Shown: piece by piece, positions 19,964 to 27,298 of the stretch
How the letters are laid out: every line of letters starts with the position of its first letter
Position numbering within the stretch: position 1 is the first letter of the stretch
Assembly: GCF_014203235.1 (NCBI RefSeq)
Contig: NZ_JACHIN010000017.1
Coordinates: forward strand, 62,001 to 126,000
Length of the DNA: 64,000 bases
From: Nonomuraea endophytica
Lineage (GTDB): Bacteria; Actinomycetota; Actinomycetes; Streptosporangiales; Streptosporangiaceae
Direction: 5' to 3'
Position numbers and translations under genes: made by a program
Notes under the pieces: generated by a model
Databases searched by the model: none
What the model saw: only the letters and a program-made list of their open reading frames with translations
What the model was told of the DNA's origin: nothing

Positions 19964-21064
19964 ATGGAGCCTCCCTCCCGGCTGCGCTCGTTAGGGATCG
20001 CCGCCTTGCCGCCGCTGGTGCTGTGCGGGTTCGCGCTGGCGCCGGGGATCGTGGGGATGGTCGTCGTCGGGGTGCTCCGGGTGCTGCCGTCGGGCTCCGA
20101 CCTGCTCGCGGTGTGGCTGGGCTGCCTGGTCGCCGTGGTCGGGCTGCACGCCTGGGCGGTGCTGGCGACGTTGCGCCTGCGCAGGACGCCCTGGCTGCCG
20201 CTGGCCGGGCAGGTGGCGCTGACGGTGGCGCCGCTCATGTACTGGACGGGGTGGGCGCCGGTCACCGTGCTGCTGACCGGGACGCTGCTGGTGGTGGCCG
20301 AGCGGAAACGGTCCTGGACGCTGGTGGTCGTGGCGCTGGGGTGCGGGCCGCTGATGTTGTGCGTGGTCGACCAGCCGTGGCTGCTGGCGGCGCCGGTGGT
20401 GGGGTTCTCCGAGTACGCGGTGGTCAGCCTGACCGTGCGGGCGCACTCGCTGCGGGCCGTACTCACCGACCAGGTGTGCCGCGCGGTCGAGGACGAGCGG
20501 CACCGGCTCACCCGCGACCTGCACGACCTCGTGGGGCACCGGCTGACGCTGCTGATCCTGCGGATCGAGCTGGCGCAGCGGCAGCTGGAGAAGAACAGCG
20601 AGCGCGGGCGTGAGGAGCTGGACGAGGCGCTGGACCTCGTGCGCGGGGTGACCGAGGACGTGCGCTCGGTGGCGCACCTGGGCCGCAGCTATTCGCTGGA
20701 GACCGAGCTGAGCTCGGCCCGATCGGTGCTGGAGTCGGCGGGGCTGAGCTGTCATGTCCACGTCGCCTGCGGCGGGCTGCCGCAGTCGGCCATTCAGGTG
20801 CTGACGTATGTCCTGCGCGAGGGCGTGACCAACATCCTGCGGCACACGACCGCCCGTGAGTGCTCGATCCAGGTGTTGGAGGAGGGCGGCATGGTGTTGC
20901 TGTCGATACTCAACGACGGCGCCAAGAAGCCGCGTCACGCGCCGGGTCAGGGGCTGCGGAACCTGCGGGAGCGGGTCGTCGAGTACGGCGGCTGGTTCGA
21001 GGCCAGGGCCATGCACCATGGCCGATTCAGAATGTCAGTATATATTCCTGGAAATCCCAACTAA
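19964..21064 (+). CDS. Sensor histidine kinase of the lanthipeptide locus
   Basis: The 366-residue DesK/NarL-type kinase has about five N-terminal membrane helices (residues 8-155). Its HisKA_3 domain has phospho-acceptor H187 (RLTRDLHDLVGHRLTLLILR), and its HATPase domain carries VLREGVTNILRHTTA and GQGLRNLRERVVEYGG. No response regulator is adjacent. The nearest is the NarL-type regulator at 29257, at the other end of the lanthipeptide operon. The pair probably acts together. Its own 3' end lies 146 bp before the synthetase start. Confidence 0.85.
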   Translation: MEPPSRLRSLGIAALPPLVLCGFALAPGIVGMVVVGVLRVLPSGSDLLAVWLGCLVAVVGLHAWAVLATLRLRRTPWLPLAGQVALTVAPLMYWTGWAPVTVLLTGTLLVVAERKRSWTLVVVALGCGPLMLCVVDQPWLLAAPVVGFSEYAVVSLTVRAHSLRAVLTDQVCRAVEDERHRLTRDLHDLVGHRLTLLILRIELAQRQLEKNSERGREELDEALDLVRGVTEDVRSVAHLGRSYSLETELSSARSVLESAGLSCHVHVACGGLPQSAIQVLTYVLREGVTNILRHTTARECSIQVLEEGGMVLLSILNDGAKKPRHAPGQGLRNLRERVVEYGGWFEARAMHHGRFRMSVYIPGNPN

Positions 21065-21205
21065 TCATCCGTGGGATCCCCATCAATCGTCTGTGAAAAC
21101 ATCACAAATGGCTGTGTAGTCTTCCTACTTGCTGATGATTCGTGTAACTAGACGAATAGCCCCGCCAGCTCGCATTCTTTGGAGGTGTTCCCAGCAGGGA
21201 GGCGG
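21065..21205 (+). promoter_or_regulatory. Promoter region of the lanthipeptide operon with inverted repeats
   Basis: This AT-enriched 140-bp stretch contains TGTGA-N5-TCACA (21092-21106), and a perfect ATTCGT-N8-ACGAAT (21138-21157). GGGAGG just before the ATG serves as ribosome binding site. No single convincing -35/-10 pair is visible, consistent with an activator-dependent promoter such as those bound by RamR-like regulators (inference). Confidence 0.45.
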
Positions 21206-21210
21206 GCTTG

Positions 21211-23697
21211 ATGGAGCAGTACGAGATGTATTGTCTGGCGGATCCGGTCTTTTATGACGTGCTGGACGAGCGGAAGTCGCCGGATGCTCTTTTCCCCGTC
21301 GCCCGCCGTCCGGTGCCCGACGGTTGGACCCATCACCCCACCGACACCTGGATGTACTACGCGCCGGTCAACGAGGAACCGTTGCCGGCACAGGGATGGA
21401 AGATCCACGTCTCCGCCCGGGTGGACGACGCCGAGAAGGCGCTCTCCGCCGTCTGGGACTACTGCGTGCCCCGCGGCGTGGCGTTCAAGTTCTTGCGCGG
21501 CCTGCCGGTGCTGGTGATGCTCGGCTCCAAGGCCGCATCCCGCGCCTCCAGCGGCAAGCTCGTCACCATCTACCCGCGTGACGAGGCGCAGCTCGAACTC
21601 GTGCTCAAGGAGCTCAACGAGTTGCTGCGCGGGGTGAAGGGCCCCTACATCCTGAGCGACCTGCGCTACGGAGACGGCCCGCTGTTCGTCCGGTACGGCG
21701 GCTTCGCCGAGCGGCACTGCCTGTCCGAGAGCGGCGAGCGGGTGCTGGCCGTCGAGGACGGCGACGGGAACCTGGTGCCTGATGTGCGGAACGCGGTGTT
21801 CTCCGTGCCGCCCTGGACGAGCCTGCCCGACTTCCTCCAGCCGCACCTGGACGTCAGGAACGCGGTCAAGCTGGACGGCCTGCCGTACAAGGTGGAGAGT
21901 GTCCTGCACTTCTCCAACGGCGGCGGCGTCTACCTCGCCGCGGACCTGCGGACCGGCGCGCGGGTCGTGCTCAAGGAGGCCAGGCCGCACGCCGGGCTCG
22001 ACGCGGCAGGGCGGGACGCGGTGGCGCGGCTCGGGCACGAGCGCGACATGCTGGCGCGGCTGGCCGGCCTGGACGCCTGCCCGGCGCTCATCGACCACTT
22101 CGAGCTGGGCGAGCACCACTTCCTCGTGCAGGAGTTCGTGGAGGCCACCACGCTGCAGCGCAGGCTGGTCCACAAGTATCCGCTGACCTCGGCAACCTGT
22201 ACGGCCGCCGACCTGGAGGAATACACCGCCTGGGCGCTGGAGACCCTCGACCAGGTGGACGTGGCGGTGCGCTCGCTGCACGAGCGCGGGGTCGTCTTCG
22301 GCGACCTGCACCCGGACAACATCCTGCTCACCGACGACGGCCGGATCGTGCTGATCGACTACGAGGTCGCCACGCTCGTCGAGAACGGCGACCGCGCCGC
22401 CCTGGCCCACCCCGCCTTCGTCGCCCCGCAGGAACGGCAGGGCGTCGACGTCGACGAATACGCGCTGGCCTGCCTGCGGATGGCGTTGTTCGCGCCCCAG
22501 TGCACGATCATGCAGCCGCTCCACCACGGCAAGGTGCGTCACCTGGGCGCGATCGTGACGGAGACGTTCGGCGCCGACCTCGGCGAAGCGGTCGACACGA
22601 TCGCCGGCGACGCGACCTGGACGCCCCCGCCGCTCCCCGCCGACGACCCCTGGCCGCAGGTACGCGACGCGCTGGCCAAGGCCATCACCGCGAGCGCGAC
22701 ACCCGAGCGCGACGACCGGCTCTTCCCCGGCGACCCGGCGCAGTTCAAGCCGGGCGGCGGTCTCGGGCTGGCCCACGGCGCGGCCGGCGTGCTCTACGCG
22801 CTGGTCGAAGCCGGTTGCGAGCCGGTGCACGAGGACTGGCTGCGCCAGCGGGCGACCAAGCCGGCGCCGGGCTCCGGCCTCGGGTTGTACGACGGGCTGC
22901 ACGGCATCGCGCACGTGCTCGACCTGCTGGGCCACCGGCAGGACGCGCTCGACGTGGCCGACATCGTGCTGCGCGAGAAGTGGGAAGGCCTGGAGGCGTC
23001 CCTCTTCTCCGGACTGTCGGGCATCGGGCTGAACCTCTTCCACCTCGGCCTGGACGAACCGGCCAACCGCGCCGTGGAGCTCTGCGCCGGCCGCCTCGAC
23101 GTCGAGGTGCCCGAGATCAGCGGCGGCACGAACCCGCACGCCGGGCTCATGAACGGCTTCGCCGGCCCCGCGCTGCTCTTCGTCCACGCCTACGAACGCT
23201 CCGGCGACTCCGGCCTGCTCGACCTGGCCGAGACCGCGCTCAAGCTGGACCTGCGGCGCTGCCGTACCGCGGAGGACGGCTCGCTCCAGGTCAACCAGGG
23301 CTGGCGGCTGCTGCCGTACCTCGACGAGGGGTCGGCCGGCATCGCGATGGTCCTCGAACGTTACCTGCGCCACCGGCCGTCCTCCGAGCTCGCTCCCGAG
23401 CTGGAGAAGCTGCGGCTGGTCGCGCGATCAGGCTTCTTCGTGCAGTCGGGCCTTTTCACCGGCCGCGCCGGCGTCCTCGCCGCCTTCGGGGAGGGCCCGC
23501 GCGATCTGCGCTGGCACGCCCTCCCGTACGGCGGGGGCCTGGCCTTCCCCGGTGATCAGCTGCTGCGGCTGTCCATGGATCTGGCTACAGGAAGTGCGGG
23601 TGTGTTACTCGCTCTGGCAACGGCGGTGCCGGAGACGCGGGCTCATCTCCCCTTCCTGGAGTCACCTGCCCGACACGAGCACAGGAAGGAGGTGTAG
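21211..23697 (+). CDS. Class III lanthipeptide synthetase (LanKC, RamC/AmfT-like)
   Basis: The 828-residue trifunctional enzyme dehydrates Ser/Thr of the precursor and cyclises them with Cys. Residues 1-200 are the lyase-type domain (KFLRGLPVLVMLGSKAASR, SSGKLVTIYP). Residues ~225-470 are a Ser/Thr kinase-like domain with ATP Lys255 (VVLKEARP), catalytic Asp365 (GDLHPDNILL) and metal Asp383 (LIDYE). Residues ~515-820 are a LanC-like cyclase lacking the zinc Cys-Cys-His ligands (GGTNPHAGLMNGFAG instead), as in class III. The ATG at 21211 is preferred over an adjacent upstream TTG because of the GGGAGG spacing. The precursor gene starts six bases after the stop, with its ribosome binding site inside this gene. 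Confidence 0.95.
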   Translation: MEQYEMYCLADPVFYDVLDERKSPDALFPVARRPVPDGWTHHPTDTWMYYAPVNEEPLPAQGWKIHVSARVDDAEKALSAVWDYCVPRGVAFKFLRGLPVLVMLGSKAASRASSGKLVTIYPRDEAQLELVLKELNELLRGVKGPYILSDLRYGDGPLFVRYGGFAERHCLSESGERVLAVEDGDGNLVPDVRNAVFSVPPWTSLPDFLQPHLDVRNAVKLDGLPYKVESVLHFSNGGGVYLAADLRTGARVVLKEARPHAGLDAAGRDAVARLGHERDMLARLAGLDACPALIDHFELGEHHFLVQEFVEATTLQRRLVHKYPLTSATCTAADLEEYTAWALETLDQVDVAVRSLHERGVVFGDLHPDNILLTDDGRIVLIDYEVATLVENGDRAALAHPAFVAPQERQGVDVDEYALACLRMALFAPQCTIMQPLHHGKVRHLGAIVTETFGADLGEAVDTIAGDATWTPPPLPADDPWPQVRDALAKAITASATPERDDRLFPGDPAQFKPGGGLGLAHGAAGVLYALVEAGCEPVHEDWLRQRATKPAPGSGLGLYDGLHGIAHVLDLLGHRQDALDVADIVLREKWEGLEASLFSGLSGIGLNLFHLGLDEPANRAVELCAGRLDVEVPEISGGTNPHAGLMNGFAGPALLFVHAYERSGDSGLLDLAETALKLDLRRCRTAEDGSLQVNQGWRLLPYLDEGSAGIAMVLERYLRHRPSSELAPELEKLRLVARSGFFVQSGLFTGRAGVLAAFGEGPRDLRWHALPYGGGLAFPGDQLLRLSMDLATGSAGVLLALATAVPETRAHLPFLESPARHEHRKEV

Positions 23698-23702
23698 ACA
23701 AC

Positions 23703-23834
23703 ATGACTCTCCTCGACCTTCAGGGCCTGGAGGCACCGGCAAGCAGCGACGTCGCCAGCGGCGGCAGCACGCTTACTGTCCTTACGTGCCACTCCGGCAA
23801 GCCGAGCAACCTCAGCGTCGCTCTGTGCCACTAA
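23703..23834 (+). CDS. Class III lanthipeptide precursor peptide (SapB/AmfS-like)
   Basis: The precursor has 43 residues. The leader MTLLDLQGLEAP has the conserved L-x-D-L-Q-x-[LM]-E helix of RamS/AmfS leaders, recognised by LanKC. The core carries two ring motifs of identical spacing: S22-x2-T25-x3-C29 and S35-x2-S38-x3-C42, followed by a single terminal residue (H43). This mirrors the two S-x2-S-x3-C rings of SapB, with Thr replacing the second Ser of ring one. AAGGAGG lies ten bases upstream, inside the end of the synthetase gene. The mature product is predicted to be an extracellular amphipathic (morphogenetic surfactant-like) peptide. Confidence 0.95.
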   Translation: MTLLDLQGLEAPASSDVASGGSTLTVLTCHSGKPSNLSVALCH

Positions 23835-23848
23835 GAAAGTGATCGGGG

Positions 23849-23879
23849 TCCCGGGGCGTCTGCGAAGGACGCCCCGGGA
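23849..23879 (+). terminator. Strong hairpin between precursor and transporter genes (partial terminator)
   Basis: A perfect 12-bp GC stem (TCCCGGGGCGTC / GACGCCCCGGGA, seven-base loop) starts 14 bases past the precursor stop. There is no long T-run, so it probably acts as an RNA stabiliser or attenuator, giving more precursor than transporter message. Confidence 0.65.
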
Positions 23880-23906
23880 TTCCGGAGTTGGACCGAAAGG
23901 AACACC

Positions 23907-25565
23907 GTGCGGTCTGGTGATCGGCTCGTCTTGGACGCGGTACGGCGCAGCGGCCCCTGGCCCCTCGTGCTGGCGTTCACGGGGATCGCCGGGGCCGCGG
24001 CCGAGCTGGCCCTGCCGTACCTGATCGGGCGGACCATCGACGGCCAGGACCGCACCACCTGGCTCACCGCCGCCGTCGGCGCGGTAGCCGTGATCATGAT
24101 CTGTGAGTGCCTGACCGTCTGGACCCGTGGCGTGAGCGGAGCCGCCGCTGCGGCCCGGATGCGCGGGGCGCTCATGCGGCGGGTGCTGGGCGTGGGACCC
24201 GGGATGACCCGCCGTTTCGGCCAGGGCGACCTGGTCACCAGAGCTGGACTGAACGCCGAGGAGCTCGGCGGCGCGCCGGACGCGGCCGTCAGCGTGATCA
24301 CGCTGCTGGTGCCGACCGTCGGCGGCCTCGTGGCCCTCACCCTCATCGACCCCCGGCTCACGCTCACCCTGGCGGCCGGTCTCGTCGCCATCATGTTCGT
24401 GCTGCGCGCCTTCATGCGGGCCAGCGGCGAGATCGCCGCCGCCTACCAGGAGACGCAGGGCGAGATCGCCACCCGCCTGGTCGACGCACTCGCCGGAGCC
24501 AGGACCATCGCCGCGGCCCGGACCGAGGAGCGCGAGGTGCGCCGGGTCCTGACGCCGCTGCCCACGCTGCGCACGCACGGTCTGGCCCTCTGGCGGGCCA
24601 CGGCGGGCGCCGGGGTCAGAGCCGGGATCATGGTGCCGGTGCTGGAGGTGGCGGTGCTCGCCGTGGGCGGATACCTGCTGGCCACCCGGCAGATCACCGT
24701 CGGCGACCTCTACGCCGCCGCCCGATACGCCGTGCTGGGCGCCGCGCTGAGCGGCGCGCTCGGCTTCGTGGCCAGGCTGGCCAGGGCCCGCTCGGCGGCC
24801 GACCGGGTGGCCGAGGTTCTGGACGAGAGGGAGCCGGAGACGGGCGCGGCGACGCTGCCCGCCGGTGACGGGACCGTGGAGTTCCGCGCCGTGAGCGCGG
24901 GCGGCCTGGAGATCGGCGACCTGGTGCTGCCCGGCGGGTCGGTGACGGCCGTGGTCGGGCGTTCGGGAGCGGGCAAGTCATCGCTGGCCGCGCTGGCCGG
25001 GCGGCTGACCGACCCGGACCACGGCACGGTGTCGCTGGACGGGGTGGACCTGCGCGAGCTGTCGCCCTCGGCCCTGCGCCAGGCCGTCGCGTACGCCTTC
25101 GAACGCCCGGTGCTGCTGGGGGAGTCCGTGGAAGAGGCCATCGAGTTCGGCCGGGCCTCGGCCGGCGCCGCGGAAGGGGCGGCACGGGCCGCACGGGCCG
25201 ACGGCTTCCTGTCCCGGCTGCCCCAGGGCTTCCTGACGCCGCTGGAGCGCGCGCCCATGTCCGGCGGCGAACGCCAGCGGGTCGGCCTGGCCCGCGCCTT
25301 CGCCCAGGGCGGCCGCTTCCTCGTGCTGGACGACGCCACCTCCGGCCTCGACACGCTGACGGAGCAGCAGGTGGGCGAGGCGCTGACCGGTGAGCTCGGC
25401 GGGCGTACCCGGCTGGTCGTCACCCACCGCGCCGCCACCGCGGCCCGCGCCGACCGGGTGATCTGGCTGGAAGGTGGCCGGGTACGCGGCCACGCCCCCC
25501 ACGCGAGCCTGTGGAAGGACCCCGGATACCGGGCCGTCTTCGAGCACGCCGGGGTCCCGTCGTGA
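23907..25565 (+). CDS. ABC transporter, permease-ATPase half-transporter (RamA/AmfB-like)
   Basis: The 552-residue half-transporter has six membrane helices (residues ~15-300), then an ATPase with Walker A VVGRSGAGKSSL, signature MSGGERQRVGLARA, Walker B FLVLDDATSGLD and switch H (VVTHRAAT). The Walker B has Asp in place of the usual Glu (LDDATS), as in many RamA/RamB-type transporters, so hydrolysis may be slow or reside in the partner. The GTG start has GAAAGG upstream. Together with the next gene it should form the heterodimeric exporter of the lanthipeptide. Confidence 0.88.
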   Translation: MRSGDRLVLDAVRRSGPWPLVLAFTGIAGAAAELALPYLIGRTIDGQDRTTWLTAAVGAVAVIMICECLTVWTRGVSGAAAAARMRGALMRRVLGVGPGMTRRFGQGDLVTRAGLNAEELGGAPDAAVSVITLLVPTVGGLVALTLIDPRLTLTLAAGLVAIMFVLRAFMRASGEIAAAYQETQGEIATRLVDALAGARTIAAARTEEREVRRVLTPLPTLRTHGLALWRATAGAGVRAGIMVPVLEVAVLAVGGYLLATRQITVGDLYAAARYAVLGAALSGALGFVARLARARSAADRVAEVLDEREPETGAATLPAGDGTVEFRAVSAGGLEIGDLVLPGGSVTAVVGRSGAGKSSLAALAGRLTDPDHGTVSLDGVDLRELSPSALRQAVAYAFERPVLLGESVEEAIEFGRASAGAAEGAARAARADGFLSRLPQGFLTPLERAPMSGGERQRVGLARAFAQGGRFLVLDDATSGLDTLTEQQVGEALTGELGGRTRLVVTHRAATAARADRVIWLEGGRVRGHAPHASLWKDPGYRAVFEHAGVPS

Positions 25566-27298
25566 AGGCCGGCCGGGTGGTGTGGACGGCGTTGCGGGCC
25601 AGGCCCAAGGCGCTGGCCAGGATCGCCGCCTGGTCGGTGGTGGAGGTGGCGCCGGCCTTCCTCATCGGGCTGGCGATCGCCCGCGCCATCGACGACGGGT
25701 TCGCCGCCGGGCGGGTGGACGTCGGGCTGGCCTGGCTGGCGGCGCTCGGGACTGCGTGGTTGCTGGCGGCGTTCGCGGCCCGGCAGGTGATCCTGGCGGT
25801 GGCCGCGGTGGCCGAGCCGTTCCGCGACGACCTGCTGACGCTGGCCGTGCGCGGGGCGCTGTGCGAGGGGCCGCAGGACGCGCCGGCGAGCGCGGTCGCC
25901 CGGATCAACCTTCAGGTCGAGCTGGCCAGGGACGCCTTCGCCGCGGTGGTCACCGTCGTGCGCGGGTTCGCGTTCACGGCGGCGGGCGCGGTGCTCGGGC
26001 TGGTCGCGCTGCATCCGGCGCTGGCCGTGCTGGTGCTGCCGCCGTTCGTGCTGGGTGCGGTGCTGTTCACGATCTCCCTGCCCGTTCTGTACCACCGTCA
26101 GCGTGCTTACCTCGAAGCCGACGAGCGCACCGCCCAGACGCTCGTCTCGGTGACCGGCGGCCTGCGCGACGTCACCGCCTGCGGCGCGGAGGAACGCGTG
26201 CAGGCCATGGTCGGCCGCCGCATAGCCGCCCAGGCCCGCTCGGCCGGGCGCCTGGCCGGGATGACCGCGCTGCGCACCGCCGCCCTGGGCGTCGGCGCGT
26301 GGGCTCCGGTCGTCCTGATCCTGGTCGGCGGGCCGTGGGTGGCGGGCGGCACGCTCGGCGCGGGTGTGATCGTGGGCGCGCTCGCCTACGTCACCCAGTC
26401 GCTCGCCCCGGCGCTCGGCGGCCTGGTGGAAGGCGTCGGCGTCAGCGGCGTACGCCTGTTCGCCTCCCTCGACCGCATCCTCCACACGACCTCCCCGTCC
26501 TCCGAACACCCCGCCTCCCTCGAAGGCCCCGCCGCTCTCGAAGGCCCCGCCGGCGAGGCCCGGCCCGCTGCGGACGACTCGGTCGCGCTCGCCTTCACGG
26601 GCGTGAGTTTCTCGTACGGCGAGCACGCCGACCCCGTCGTCCAGGACCTCGACCTGGAGGTCCGGGACGGCGAGCACCTGGCGATCGTCGGCCCGAGCGG
26701 CGCGGGCAAGTCCACGCTGGCCGCCCTGGCCGCGGGCCTGCTGCGCCCCGGCGCCGGCACGGTCACCGTGGCCGGAGTACCCGCCCACCTGGCCGACCCG
26801 GCCACCAGAGTCCTCATCCCCCAGGAGGCCTACGCCTTCCGCGGCTCGCTGCACGAGAACCTGGCCTACCTGTCCGACGCCCCGCCGGAGCGCATCCTGG
26901 CCGCCGCCCGCGAGGTGGGCGCCGACGAGCTGATCGAGCGCCTGGGCGGCCTGGACGCCGACCTGGACCCGGGCGGCCTGTCAGCGGGGGAGCGGCAGCT
27001 CATCGCCCTGGTCAGAGCCCATCTGGCCGAGGCCGGCCTGGTGATACTCGACGAGGCCACCTGCCACCTCGACCCGGCCGCGGAGGCGCGGGCCGAGCAG
27101 GCGTTCGTACGGCGGGGCGGCACACTGATCGTCGTGGCCCACCGGCTCACCTCGGCCCGCAGGGCGGCGCGGGTACTCCTGCTCGACGGCTCCCGGGCGA
27201 GCATGGGCACTCACGAGGAGCTCGTCGCGGCGGCACCGCTTTATGCCGATCTGGTCGGTCACTGGGAGAGCACCCGCGAGGAGGCCCAGCTTTCATGA
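25562..27298 (+). CDS. ABC transporter, permease-ATPase half-transporter (RamB/AmfA-like)
   Basis: The 578-residue second half-transporter starts at a GTG overlapping the previous stop (GTGA). The membrane domain is residues ~10-290, followed by a short Pro/Glu linker with a repeated EGPA unit. The ATPase has Walker A IVGPSGAGKSTL, signature LSAGERQLIALVRA (Ala replacing the first Gly), Walker B LVILDEATCHLD and switch VVAHRLTS. It carries the canonical catalytic Glu that the partner lacks, consistent with an asymmetric heterodimer. Confidence 0.88.
   Translation: MKAGRVVWTALRARPKALARIAAWSVVEVAPAFLIGLAIARAIDDGFAAGRVDVGLAWLAALGTAWLLAAFAARQVILAVAAVAEPFRDDLLTLAVRGALCEGPQDAPASAVARINLQVELARDAFAAVVTVVRGFAFTAAGAVLGLVALHPALAVLVLPPFVLGAVLFTISLPVLYHRQRAYLEADERTAQTLVSVTGGLRDVTACGAEERVQAMVGRRIAAQARSAGRLAGMTALRTAALGVGAWAPVVLILVGGPWVAGGTLGAGVIVGALAYVTQSLAPALGGLVEGVGVSGVRLFASLDRILHTTSPSSEHPASLEGPAALEGPAGEARPAADDSVALAFTGVSFSYGEHADPVVQDLDLEVRDGEHLAIVGPSGAGKSTLAALAAGLLRPGAGTVTVAGVPAHLADPATRVLIPQEAYAFRGSLHENLAYLSDAPPERILAAAREVGADELIERLGGLDADLDPGGLSAGERQLIALVRAHLAEAGLVILDEATCHLDPAAEARAEQAFVRRGGTLIVVAHRLTSARRAARVLLLDGSRASMGTHEELVAAAPLYADLVGHWESTREEAQLS

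Noticed and set aside
21092..21106. CRP-like TGTGA...TCACA site in the lanthipeptide promoter
   Set aside because: The spacer is five bases instead of the six of CRP sites; kept only as an unassigned inverted repeat.
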